From: Eretmocerus hayati
Lineage: Eukaryota > Arthropoda > Insecta > Hymenoptera > Aphelinidae
NCBI GenBank assembly: GCA_029851415.1
Contig: CM056742.1
Span: 114,330,246 to 114,394,245, forward strand
Reading direction: 5' to 3'
DNA length: 64,000 nucleotides
The notes under the pieces were generated by a model. That model saw only the letters and a list, made by a program, of their open reading frames with translations. It had not been told where the DNA came from and ran no database searches. A program made the position numbers and the translations under genes. This document shows, piece after piece, positions 46,741-59,563 of this stretch (within the stretch, counting starts at the first letter, position 1; each line of letters starts with the position of its first letter).

Positions 46741-48382
46741 GCGCCAGCGCCTACTTGGTTTCATTTTCACTGAAAGAGTTCGTTAACGAGATCTTGGTCG
46801 AGCCGGGATCGTCTTGCCTCGCTGCAGTTCAGCCACAGCGCACCCTCGATTTTGCCGTGCCGTCTGTATGAAGTGTTATTAATAACTTTAATTTCTTCTA
46901 CAGGAATTAATTTAAATTTAAAAATTTTATTTGTTATATTAATAATTCACAACGCGATATTGTCAACCAAGCTCGCGCGACGAGATGCCTCTCGTGGGAT
47001 GCACGCGATCGCGAGCTGTCCCTGCGTCCATGCACTGTGGATCAAGGTGTGCGAGTATGCACTATGCACCTCGATAGCCGGCTCGCTTGCAATCTGATGT
47101 TGTTATGGACATAAATCTCCAGCCTTGCTCCACGACATTCGCGCTTTGCGCATGAATGTGCTACATGGTCCACTGTCGCGTGAACGTTGATTGAAGAAAA
47201 TCATCGAGAAATCGCTTCGCCGTGCGATCCTATTCCTCCTAGGGCCCGTGCCGCTTAGTTTCGGCTGATATGACGATACTATGCTCGAACTATGAATCGG
47301 CAAAAGTCACTCACGCCGACAATCCAACGGTAATAGCAAATCAAGATCCAGAAGTTGTTCGTAGGTTTGAATGGCCATTCCTCGTTATCCTTAGCTTGCT
47401 CTAAGGCGCGCTCAATTTTGCAAGGTATCGTAGCAGAAGAAATTCCCGCACTCTCTAAGACATTATCTATACGTATGGAAACGTCTCAATCGCGGACTGC
47501 GATCGAGCTAGCTATACGGGATACAGAGCATACAGCTGGAATCGAGTGGCATCTACATTCATTGAATTTCTCGGCCTGTTCGGCGAGCGTGGCACTTTGT
47601 ATAATATACGCACGTATAGCATTCTTCGAACGGGTGTCATAATCGGAATACGTGATCTGAGCTTGCTGAGCACGAGAGCGTGCTCATGTATGCATCGTTG
47701 CATTATTAATTGACCCAACAAGCCCGCTCGGGCACATGCTTCATAGCCGCAGATATTTCAACGAACTAACGGCCACCTCTCGAGTGAAACACGACACATG
47801 AGAAATGCCAACTACAATGATATTTGCCACCCGTGAGATGTGTTATGTTTCGCGCAACAGGCACTATGGCCAGTCAATCGATTGCTGTTTTCCAATCCAG
47901 CGATTCAATTATCGGCATTTGATGAGCGCCCGGCCGGTGCATTAGCGATGCCTCGCACCGCTTCATGTATCACTTACCCATCCATGAGTGTACGTGATCA
48001 TAATGTTCAGGATTCGACAATTATACCCATCGACACCATGGGAAAAGGGAGCAGGGGGGGGCAACGATTTTAGTAGAATATTAGAGAAAAAGAGATTGAA
48101 GTTATGTCGCAAATCATGGCCAAAGGCCCGGATGAACTTAATTTTCCCTTACCGGATCAGCTAGAACGATAAACATTTGGGTACAACGCATTAATAATCG
48201 GTGTCGTCAGTAAACCCTGCGCGTGCAACTGCGGGTTCACGAATCGGCCGATATAAAGCTATTGTCCAAAAAAGTGGAGTGACAAGACGAGCCTCTCGTG
48301 CTTCTAGGTTGGATGAGCTACAAAAGAGGAAAGGGGTCCGAGCTCCTCCAAGAGATCGAAAGAGAAAAGAGTAGAAAATGGA

Positions 48383-48413
<31 letters not shown>

Positions 48414-49704
48414 TAAATGTGATAGCAGAGCCTGGACGAGGAACAGAACGCGGGCTTAGAATGATCATTATGGAAGGTTTGATGGCTACAACACCATTCT
48501 CTAATCGAAGTAAAAGTTGCTCTCCCGCGCTCGGTGCAGATAAATCAGACAAACGATCGTGCAACGGCAGTGATCTCAGTTGTACTTTGTGTTTAAGCAG
48601 CCCGGTTGTACTTTCACGTGATATTACCGCGCTTGCGTAACGCCTTTGGGATCACCGACCCTTGATCAATCGTTTCGATCAGTTGATCCGTGGGACGAAC
48701 ATCACTCACAAATAATAGATTCACCATTTTCGCTCCACTGATGTCGCTCGAATCGAGAATTAGCTGTTGTCTATGTAGCTTAGCATGCTACCAATATATA
48801 ATACCAAATAATCCGTGTGCACATTATACACATAATGTACGCAAATACACATAAGTTAAAATGTCCAAGAACATTAGGATATTTACTTTACTCATATCTA
48901 CCAACAAGCCCGATGTTGGGGTATTTTTAGTAAAGACATTTAGTTTCGGAAAGGTATCAAATTTTGCGAGATAATTACCGCAGCTGTTCTGTCTGGAATT
49001 AAGTGTTCTCATGTCCTATGCATTCATTGGCTTGTTTTTATTCATCGATCCTAAGGAACTCTCGTGTCAGATATAACTGTGAGAATGGACCAGATATAAT
49101 CGCACTTATGACCCATCGCACGATCTCAGAGGAGGCATTAGATTTCGACCGCACGATACTCGTTGGGCCTTACGGTTGCCCGAACGAGCGACTTCCGGAG
49201 CCATCCCGTTTATGAGCTAACTTGAGGTAAACCACACATGCAGAGTGCGAGTGTTTGCTCGTTTGCTCGATCAGCAATCTCAGCTCATCAAAACAGTGCC
49301 AAAGCACGATCACAGTTGGAATAGTTTCTTACGTATATTTCCGCATCAATCATTCCGAGACTCCGGTATAAATTGCGTTTTGAGCCTTGGGATGAATGGA
49401 CGATCTATAGAGTCATTCTGGAGCAAGCTGGACAATAACGTCACCAGAGGGACGTTAATTAGGGACGTTAATTAGAATTATTTCCGTACTTGATTGATAT
49501 GATCGGTCGGGAATTTCAAATCGCCCCATATCTTAATCTCCATCGGCTTCATGTATTGAATCGAAGTCGAACGCGATTAACTCTTGTCTCTAATCGTTTT
49601 CGCTGCCGTCTTCGCATCGGTCATCAAGGACGTTTTTAGGCTTCGTTTACGAAATCATTCAGGTATTGTAGAAAAAATTATGAATCTAGAGGTCTACAAT
49701 CAGG
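46741..49704. other. Long intergenic stretch, no supported gene
   Basis: Only frames under 100 codons. A (GA)n microsatellite lies at 48382-48413. No RNA gene or clear inverted repeat seen. Confidence 0.45.
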
Positions 49705-51358
49705 GTCACTGTGCACGGTGCGCCAGTTTGCATTTTTTTCAGGAAAGAACCCTTCTGAGATTATTTTGGGACTTGCTTATACATCATTCGGACATCAATT
49801 TCCAACAGTAATTAAGATCGCCGGCCGAGCCCCTTTTTAGGAATCTCATTTGGAACACTTTCCACTAGTACGCTGGGAACGCTCGAGTAATCTGACATAT
49901 CCCTTGTCGCGTATGACCTTAGAATCGTATTCGTTCATTCTGTCAACCTAATCCTCGTTATTTGAAGTATTATTCGAGTTGAATCAAGGCGTTGGCCACG
50001 AAACCACCCTAAAAAATAAAAAAAAACGGTATTTTGGGCTCCCGTTCAGAAGTATTCAAATAAATTACACTAGAAACTTTTTCCATGCTTTCAAAGCATT
50101 CGTTTTCCAAGGAGTCCTATTCCCATATCAAGACATTGCTACTTATACCCTGGAGATAAATCTGAAATCTTTGAAACGGGCATTCTTTTCCAAAATAGAA
50201 TAGGAATTTCTTTGAAACCTATCTCAACTTACTTCTTTAGTGATCCTAAGTAAAAAAGATTCGTGAAAGTGTTGGAAGATGATTAATATGGCAAAGAAAG
50301 GCTTCCAGGGCACTTCCGAGGTAAGTGAACTTAATCAGTGGACTACAACAGACTGATATTCGCTCCATTTACGCTAGCAAACTAGGCACTTGAAGTAGAT
50401 AATGAAATTATTACTGTGTGAGTTTCATTATTATATTTTTGGAGCACCCAAATGTCCCATTTTCTGCGGTTAAGTGAAATGTAGATACGGAATGGAGTAG
50501 CAAGATCAATTCTTTCACATCCTGTTAATGGAGCAAATATCTTTCTTTTGTAGATCACAGTATGAATACGACGGTGGAATCGCTAAAATGCATCAAATGG
50601 TAGCCATTCAATCCTGATCTTTTTTTCGATGGACTTCGATTATGTAAATAGTTATTTTAACAGAAATCGCGTGAGCAACTAATTCAGAAGTATATATACA
50701 AGTGCGCGCACAAGAAAACTATTCAATCGTCTGGAAAGTGCCCCGGAAGCTATTTTCCACCTTTTCGATTACGTTCCAACACTTTTTCATCTGGAAGTGG
50801 CTATTTCTTACTTAGAATCACTGAAAAAGTACGTTAAGATAGGTTTCAAAGACATTGCTATTCTATTTTGGAAGGGAATGCCTGTTTCGAAGATTTGAGA
50901 TTTGTTTGCAGGGCATAAGTAGCAATGTCTTGATATGGGAATAGGACTCCTTGGAAAACTAATTCTTTGGAAGCATAGAAAAAGTTTCTAGTATAATTTA
51001 TTTGGATACTTCTGAACGAGAGCCCAAAATACAGTTTTTTTTTTTTCATTTTTTAGGGTGGTTTTATGGCCAAGGCCTTGATTCAACTCAAAAAATACTT
51101 CAAATCATGAGAACTAGGTTGAGAGAATGAACGAATACGATTCTAAGGTCATACGCGACATGGGATATGTCAGATTACTCGAGCGTTCCCAGCGCACTTG
51201 GGAAAAATGTTCCAAATGAGATTCCTAAAAAGGGGCTCGGCCGGCGATCTTAATTACTGTTGGAGATTGATGTCCGAATGATGTATAAACAAGTCCCAAA
51301 ATAATCTCAGAAGGGTTCTTTCCTCAAAAAAAATTCAAACTGGCGCACCGTGTGTGAC
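49705..51358. mobile_element. Fold-back element with ~620-bp arms
   Basis: Arms 49705-50322 and 50733-51358 are close reverse complements: GGTGCGCCAGTTTG / CAAACTGGCGCACC (outer), GATCGCCGGCCGAGCCCC / GGGGCTCGGCCGGCGATC (middle), GGAAGTGCC-type inner ends; centre ~410 nt. The 63-74-codon frames at 49979 and 50858 are mirror copies and not genes. Confidence 0.78.
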
Positions 51359-52040
51359 GCATCATTCGAATTCGGTGAAAAGCAAATGAAAACCATTTCC
51401 ATAGAGTTACGACGTCATGAAAGGTCCAAATGCGGGCTAAAATCTTGGACGAAATCGATGGATGGCCCCTGCCGAAAGAGTTAATCAACTTTCAAAGAAG
51501 TGGATCCGCGTGCGCGCTCGTATGGACCACGCCTATACTGCAACTCCGTTTTGGGCGCGCACATTCAAAACTCTTTTAGAGAGACCTCAAATTCACTACT
51601 GGCATGTATGGGTAATTGATTTTTGGGTGGATTCGTAACAACGATCAGTATTTTAGAGCAGTTTTTTCTGGGCTTTGATTGTTGTTATGCTGACCAATAC
51701 GACGTTTTTTTTACCCATTGTAACTATAAAAGTATGCGTCGTATTGCAGTACTGTGTCATTTTGAAGGACATACCCAGTTTTCAGTAGGAAAAGTTGTTT
51801 TGGGAAAAGACGCGCTCCTCTGAGATTATGCATAGAATATCTTATTCGTTGTATTACGAAATATTGGATTCGAATTTCATCTTGAATGAAATAAAGGTTG
51901 ATGGCTGCCGTCAAAATTAGAATCATTGTACACCACATCAGATACCCATCATCTCGATACCGGTTTGATTTCAATTTCCTAAATCAGAATAAAAACATGA
52001 TGTCTGGCCCGCGATCCCGCTCGCAGAGAATACGTCCTAG
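51359..52040. other. Spacer, nothing recognised
   Basis: No domain-bearing frame. Confidence 0.4.
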
Positions 52041-52416
52041 TGTAGTATATGAATTGGCCATTGCAAGCTAATTTGATTAGCAGACGTGAGCTGAATTTAA
52101 ACATAGACCGATATCGAAATCGGACTATGTACCTTCAAAGTACCTCTAATGCGACGTCGGAACTTGAAGGCTATTGGTGGACATGAATGAATGAGATGGA
52201 ATATCGGAGAAAATTTGATTCCACGCTTAATCTCAGTGCATTTTGCCTCTCCTTGCCGACTGACTCATTTATACATTTCCATCAAAAGCCTTCAAGTTGC
52301 AACCTCGCGTTAGAGGTGTCTTGATGGTACATAGTTCGATTTCAATATCGATCCATGTAAGAAATCAGCACATTGGCTGATTGAATTAGATTGCAATGGC
52401 CAATACATATATTACA
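52041..52416. mobile_element. Small fold-back MITE
   Basis: TGTAGTATATGAATTGGCCA at the left pairs with TGGCCAATACATATATTACA at the right; arms ~150 bp, centre ~70 nt. No TSD apparent. Confidence 0.72.
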
Positions 52417-53465
52417 TGATTGGTCACTTGGGGGTCTAGGAGAGAATTAAAAAGATTATACTCAGTCAGGATTGTGTTGAGATAGTACGAACATTGTTCC
52501 AGATTTTTTTGACCCTCCCTGTGGACCCTAGGGCCCATATAAAAGGGCGATTTTAGGCCCTTTCATAGCCCATTTTAAAAAGATCACAGCTCCAATGGAA
52601 TTCAACATTTTTCAACGTATTCTGTCATATTTTCCTCACTGATGCAAGTTCTTTTCAGAAAAAAATTGGGTAAGATCGATAGCTGAGCCTAGCGGCTTGT
52701 GGAAGCAATTCATTGGGAGTAAAGTTTGCGATTTCAGCGTCATCTTGTGGACAACCTGCGTCCGACTAGAGAAGAGATAATTCACTTCCACCAGTAGTTA
52801 TCTTGAAGATCATAAGAAGACCGACAATTTGCCAACTTGTAATGCTATTTTTGAAAAGATCGAAAGTTCAGGACCTGATTCCGGAAATATATCTTAATTT
52901 TTTCCCACCAAACTCGAAAGGGAAATGTTCTTTGAGATATCTACATACAGTTAAAAAAATTTGTCGAAGGTTATTTTTTTGTTGGAATGTTTTTGGCGAG
53001 CGTTACAAAATGGCGCATTTCGTCGTTTTAGCAAAAACGGCATCTTTGGCCACGGTCACATGTGCTCTCATCTGGACTAATGTGCACCAATCTGTATGGA
53101 AGTACTCCCCAGATTACCCCCAAGTACGCGAGTATTACATTATCTGCAATCAGACTGTATAGGAGAAGAGGAAAACTGTAGAAAGGGATAAAGTGGTACG
53201 TTATCCTCAATTAGAGGGAGAATCTTACTGGCAGTGCTCTTGAATTATTGAGGATGTGAGGTGCGGTAGTGATAAGGGAGTCGTGTCCGTCGGACATCCC
53301 TGGATACCGAGCTCTGAGTATACCCTCCGCCCTTTCGACTCAAAGTCGTTGCACCAATGAGAATATGGGTATCCGTGCAATCTACAGAAAGAGACCGCAA
53401 AGCCGGGTATACAGCGCCCCGATCACGGCCCTCAGCACGGGATTCGTTCGCTCGGGAGCGTAGGA
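52417..53465. other. Spacer, nothing recognised
   Basis: The largest frame is 119 codons (52803-53162), with no domain. Confidence 0.4.
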
Positions 53466-53471
53466 GCAGCA

Positions 53472-55069
53472 TACGGAAACGTGTAACTACGGAAACGTGT
53501 AACCGCCCCGCGATCCCGCAACCCGCATTTCGCACTCGCACAACGCTGCGGCATGCGGGGCCGATTCGCACACCGCTGCGGCATGCGGGTTTTTAAATCT
53601 ATACATAAATAAGCTAAGTACGGAGAGGCTCCCACAACCCGTCCCGGTCTCCGTCGGTTCACCTACACACCAGGGTATGACTCCAAGAGTGATCTCCTCT
53701 GAAATCCACCTCAGAATTACTGCATATGGATATCGCGTGACGCGGCATGAGCAAGATGAGCAAGCAGCAGACGCGTGCAGAGTGCATCTGCAGACAAGTC
53801 GTTGGCTTATCTGAGAACAACGTCGTCTGCTTGCACAGCACAACTAGTCAGCTGCAGCTGTACACACGCAGTCGGCTTCTGACAGCTTTCGCTGCCCAGG
53901 AACTTGGGTCGAGGTCGCGGACCGGATGCATCACCAAGTTCGGTTTCCAGGTTGACGTGATCGCCCAAGGTGTAGTCCACCCCCAGTGAAGTACCCGCTG
54001 GCGTATGACCCCACTTTTCCACGGCTTGTACAGCCATGAGACGTCGGCAGCGTGCTTGTGTTCGTCTGAAAAACAGTAGACCCGGGTGGCTCGTCACGTT
54101 CTCGGCGTGGGTGCGCGACTATAGGTTGGTGAAGATGTATGTAGTGCCAGATCGCCAGAATGCCATTGTTCGTTACCTACAAGCCGAGTGCGCGACCGCA
54201 GAGATTGAGGTTAGGACACCTTCCACTCTATTTGCTTTGAGCACTCTATGATTTCTCCGCATTTTACAGACATTCACATGACTCGAAATCGCAGCTTCTC
54301 TTAGGCACGTGACTGTCATGTGAATGTCTGTGAAATGCGGAAAAATCGTAGAGTGCTTGAATCAAATAGAGTGGAAGGTGTCCTAACCTCGATCTCTGAG
54401 GTCGCGCACTAGGCTTGTAGGTAACGAACAATGGCATTCTGACGATCTGGCACTACATACATCTTCACCAACGTATAGTCGCGCACCCACGCCGAGAACG
54501 TGACGAGCCACCCGGGTCTACTGTTTTTCAGACGAACACAAGCTCGCTGCCGACGTCTCATGGCTGTACAAGCCGTGGAAAAGTGGGGTCATACGCCAGC
54601 GGGTACTTCACTGGGGGTGGACTACACCTTGGGCGATCACGTCAACCTGGAAACTGAACTTGGTGATGCATCCGGTCCGCGACCTCGACCCAGGTTCCTG
54701 GGCAGCGAAAGCTGGCAGAAGCCGACTGCGTGTGTACAGCTGCAGCTAACTAGCTGTGCTGTGCAAGCAGACGACGTTGTTCTCAGACAAGCCAACGACT
54801 TGTCTACAGATGCACTCTGCACGCGTCTGCTGCTTGCTCATCTTGCTCATGCCGCGTCACGCGATATTCATATGCAGTAATTCTGAGGTGGATTTCAGAG
54901 ATCACTCTTGGAGTCATACCCTGGTGTATACGTGAACCGACGGAGACCGGGACGGGTTGTGGGAGCCGCTCCGTACTTAGCTTATTTATGTATAGATTTA
55001 AAAACCCGCATGCCGCAGCGCTGTGCGAGTGCGAAATGCGGGATCGCGGGGCGGTTACACGTTCCCGTA
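53472..55069. mobile_element. Young fold-back with 6-bp GCAGCA TSD
   Basis: GCAGCA stands at 53466-53471 and 55070-55075. Ends are TACGGAAACGTGTAAC and complement of TACGGGAACGTGTAAC. Arms ~53472-54282 and 54315-55069 are nearly identical with a 32-nt loop. The left arm alone has small tandem duplications (ACGGAAACGTGTAA twice, 53474-53503; a CTGCGGCATGCGGG block twice, 53545-53590). A 126-codon frame (54500-54880) and its mirrored shorter form (53807-54097, minus) share ~84 residues but show no known domain. Confidence 0.85.
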
Positions 55070-55075
55070 GCAGCA

Positions 55076-55670
55076 CGTGCCCAAGGTTCAGGCTTAATTA
55101 GCGCGCCCGGGTCGCCACCGTCGCAGTGCAACCGATTGCGGGGCTCAGGAGTGCGCGAACCTTTGTCTGCCTGAACTCTGCGGCAAATGCAGATTCCTTG
55201 GGGGCCTCACTATGCTCCTGTCGTCGTAGTCACCGCGGTGGTGGCTAGTGGTGGCGGCAGCGATCGGTCGAGTACGAGCTAATCGCCGATCGCTCTTTGC
55301 TGGCGCTTGCAGCTCACCCGTTATCGATAATACCGCAATTTATTGTCTGCTCAAACGGCAGGCTGGAACAAAGCACGAGAGTGGTCCATACGTGGGTCTG
55401 TTTTGTTCACGTAAAAGCAACTCTCGCCTTGCAACTCTCCTTCACAAGTCTCGGTTCGTTATGAATTACGCTAGGCGCTCCCGCATAGTCGCATTGCTAC
55501 CAAAGGGCGTGAGCGAGGCGCTGATGCACACTGCGCTCGGCTTTTTCGCTCCTGCATGCGCCGCGCGCTCTGACGCATCTAGAGTATAAATAGTTGTGCG
55601 TGTAGGAGGTCAGATTCCTACAGGATAGTAGACGAATCAATCGAAATGCGACAGTGTGTGCCCAATTCCT
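55076..55670. other. Spacer with a possible core promoter
   Basis: TATAAATA at 55585-55592 is followed by TCAGATT at 55610, an initiator-like word at near-normal spacing (~27 nt). No transcript or ORF supports it. Confidence 0.3.
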
Positions 55671-58600
55671 GTGACACTGCAGAGTAACTCATGATTTATT
55701 TCAGCAAGGAGAGTGGACCAGCACGAGGAAACCATGCGGGAATCCGTTGATGGAGGCAGTTAACGGTAGGGTTCTGACCCACTATTCACTTAGGATGTGT
55801 ACCAAACACTAGTGACAAGTTTGAAATGAGAGGATGAGTCAAATCTGAACGTCGAGAGGTTGCTCAAAAAGAGAACAGAAAACGATGAAGCTCGCAAAAA
55901 TCATCGAAATATCGAGTTTGGAGTGGATTCATGACGAATTCTGTCACCCTAACCTGTGCTAAACAACTACAACATAATCATCGATGTAGCGATTGCCCTC
56001 TGAGAGATTCCTGAAACCTTGAGATCTCACTACCGCCCGGGAAGTGGACAAAAAACGGTGGAAGACGCCATAATCATCGAAATATCGAGTTTGGGTCGGA
56101 TCCATGACGAATTCTGTCTTCCTGACCCATGTCAAACACATGTCAATATCTACACTATGACCATTGATGCAGAGATTGCCATCTCTAAGACTCCTGAAAC
56201 CGTCAGAATTTATTACCGCCCAGGAAGCGGATAGAAAACGGTGCAACTCCTGGTCATCATCAGAACACCGATTCCGGAGTGAATTCATGAGCAATTCTGT
56301 CAGAATCCCACGTACCAAACATCCGTAACATCATCATCGACCTGGCGAATGCCCTCTCTGAGATTCCTGGAACCCTCAGAATTCATTATCACTCGGGAAA
56401 CTGACATAGAACACTGGAACCCCCGGAAATCATCAAAATATCGAGTTTGGAGTGGATACATGATGAATTCCGTCACCTTAACTCGTGCCAAAAAACTACA
56501 ACATGATCATCGATGTGGATATTGCCCTCTCTGGGATCTCTGAAACTCTCAAAATTTGTTACCGGCCAGGAAAAGACAGAAAACGGTCGAGCTCGTAGAG
56601 ATCATCGGGCCACTATGTTTTGTCTACTTCCCGGGTGATAATGAATCCTGAGAGTTTGAGGAATCTCAGAGAGAGCAGTCTCCAGATTGATGATGATGTT
56701 ATGAATGTTTGACACGTGTGAGTCTGACAGCATCGATTATGAATTCACTCCGGAATCGGTATTCCGATGATCAACACGAGCTGCACTGTTATTTGTCTAC
56801 TCCCTGGGCGTCTATAAATTCTGAGAGTTTGAGGAATCCCGGAGAAGGCAGTTCCCTCATCGATGATCATGTTGTAGATGTTTGGCATGGTTCACGGTGA
56901 CAGAATCCGTCATGAATCCTCTCGAACTGGATATTCCGATGATTTCTGTGAGTTCCGCGGTTTCCTGTTCACGTCTTAGGCGGTAATAACATCTGTGGGT
57001 CTCAGGAATCTCGGAAAAGGCAAGTTCCTTATTGATGATCATGTTGCAGATATTTGGCATGGGTCAGGGTAACAGAATTCGTCATAAATCCACTCCAAAC
57101 TCGATATTCGATGATTTCGGGGGCTCCACTGTCCTCCGTCTACTTTCCGGGTGGTAGCACATTATGAGGGTTCCAGGAAGCTCAGAAGAGGCCATTCCTA
57201 TATCGATGATCATGTTGTAGATGTTTGACATAGGTTGACAATTAGTCATGAATCCACTCGGAACTCGATACTTCGATGATTTCGTTTAGCTCCGTCGTTT
57301 TCCGTCCACTTCCTCGGCGGTGATGACATTTGAGGGTTTCAGGATTCTAGGAGAGTGCAATCCTTACTGCGATGGTCATACGATGAAGATGTTGTGGATA
57401 TTTGGCACGTGTGAGTCTGACACAATCGACCATGAATTCACTCCGAATTCCGTATCTCGAAGAGTTCCGCGAGCTCCATGGTTTTCGGTCCGCTTCCTGG
57501 GCGGTAATGGATTCTGAGAGTTCATGGAAACTCAGGGAGGGCTATTTCTACATCGGTTATCATGTCGTAGATGTTTGACATGGAGGGTGACAGACTTTGA
57601 CATGAACCCACTCCGAACTCGATATTTTCGCGAGCTGCGCCATTTTCTGTCCACTCTCCGCACGGTAGTAGATTCTGAAGGTTTCAGGAAAGTCAGAGAG
57701 CGCAATTCCTACATCGATGATCATGTTGTGGATGTTTTGCACGAGTCACGGTGACAGGTTCCTTCATGAATCCAGACCGAACTCGATATTTCGATGATTT
57801 CCGCGGGCCCCTCTGTGCTCTGTCCATTTCCCGCGCGGTAATAAATCCTGAGGGTTTCAGGAATCTTAGGGAGAGCGACTTTCACATCAATCATGATGTT
57901 GTGGCTGTTTGGCACGGGTGAGTCTGACAGAATCGATCATGAATTCACCCCAAAATCGGTATTTCAATGATCTCCCCGAGCTCCATCGTTCTCTGTCCAC
58001 TGCCTGGGCGGTAATGAATTCTGAGAGTTCAAGGGGCCTCAGCAACGGCAACTTCTACATCGATTATCATGTTGTCGATGTTTGGCACGGGTCAGGGTTG
58101 CAGAATAGGCATCTTGCATTTTTTTGACCCCCCAAAAAAAAGGTTTGGCAAATTCGAGCAAATCAAGATGAGTAGGGTGCAATTGGAAAGAAATTCCCAA
58201 AAATTGATTTCATCTTGCGTGAGTTGTTTGAAAGTCCGAGGATTGTGTCCTTATGACGTCACACGGTGTAAGTCATCTTACTGTCAAACAATTTACGCAA
58301 GACGAAGAAAATTTTTGGGATTTTTTTTTCAATTGTGCAATACTTGTCTCGATTTGCTCGAATTTGCCAAACCTTTTTCTGGAGGGTTCAAAGAAATTGC
58401 AAGACGCCATACAATAGCGGCAGTCGATGACTTTGTCGGAGTGACGTCACACAGCGCAAGTCATCAGACTTTCAAACAATTTGCGCGAGATGAAAACAAT
58501 TTTTGTGGATTTTTTTCCAATTGCACCCTACCTATCTCGATTTGCTCGAATTTGCCAAACCTTTTCTCACAAAAATGCAAGATGCCTATTCGCCATAAAT

Positions 58601-59563
58601 ACACTCCGTATTAAATATTTCGATGTTTTTCGCGATGTGCACCGTTTTCTGCCCCCTTCTCGGGCGGCCATAAATTCTGAGGGTTCCTTGCATCCCAGAA
58701 AGGACAATTCGCACATCGATGGTCATGTTGTGATTGTTTGGCACATGTGAGTTGACAGCATCGATCATGAATCCACCCCGAAATCGGTATATCGATGATT
58801 CCCGCGAGCTGCGCCGTTCCCTTTCCACTTCCTCGGCGGTAATAAACCCTGAGGGTGCCAGTAATCCCTGAGACGGCAATCTTCACATTGATGATCATCT
58901 TGTAGATGTTTGGCACGGGCAGCGGTGACAGGATTCGTCATGAATCCACTCTGAACTCGGTATTCGGATGATTTTCGGGAGCTCCACTGTTCTCTGCCCT
59001 CTGCCCGGGCCATAATGAATTCTGAGGGGTCCAGGAATCTTAGAGAGGGCGATTCCTGAATTGATATTGATGTTATCGGTGTTTGGCATGTGTGTGTCTA
59101 ACAGAATCGATCATGAACTCACTTCGAAATCGGTATTTCGATGATTTCCGAGATCTGCACCGTTTTCTGTGCTCTTTCTGACCGGTAATAAATTCTGAGG
59201 GTTTCAGGTACCCCAGAGAGGGCAACCTCTACATTATTATTGATCATATTGTTGATGTTTCGCACGGGCCAGGGTACCAGAATTTGCCATGAATCCACTC
59301 TGAACTCGATATTCCGATGATCTCGAGCTTCATCGTTTCCTGTTAACTTTCTGAGCGGTAATGAGTTCTGAGAAACCTCTAGACGTTCAGATTCGACTCA
59401 TCCTCTAATTCCAAACTTGTCACTAGTGTTGGTGCACATCCTAAATGCATGGTGGGTCCGAACCCTACGGTCAACTGCCTTCATCAATGGATTTCTCCAT
59501 AGCATCCTCGGGCTGGTCCACTTACCTTGCTGAAATAAATCACGAGTTACTCTGCAGTGTCAC
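55671..59563. mobile_element. Foldback(FB)-like element with inverted satellite arms
   Basis: Outer inverted repeats of ~190 bp (55671-55868 and 59371-59563; GTGACACTGCAGAGTAACTC) enclose tandem ~172-bp monomers. About four are in one orientation (55869-56620) and about fifteen in the opposite one (56630-59370). Anchors of the CATGAATCCACTC type fall at 56738, 56911, 57083, 57247, 57431, 57601, 57765, 57938, 58602, 58766, 58939, 59112, 59288. Tandem repeats inside inverted arms are the hallmark of Drosophila FB elements. No transposase, TSD unclear. Confidence 0.8.
58107..58587. mobile_element. MITE inserted in a satellite monomer
   Basis: TIRs AGGCATCTTGCATTTTT and complement. Comparison with neighbouring monomers (CAGAATTCG) shows the site before insertion and fits a 2-bp AT duplication (58105-58106, 58588-58589). 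The 181-codon frame across it is not a gene. Confidence 0.75.

Noticed and set aside
54500..54880. 126-codon open frame in the 53.5-55.1 kb palindrome
   Set aside because: Mirrored in the other arm because of the palindrome; no recognisable domain, so not called as a gene.
58069..58614. 181-codon open frame
   Set aside because: Lies almost wholly in a MITE with TIRs inserted in satellite DNA.
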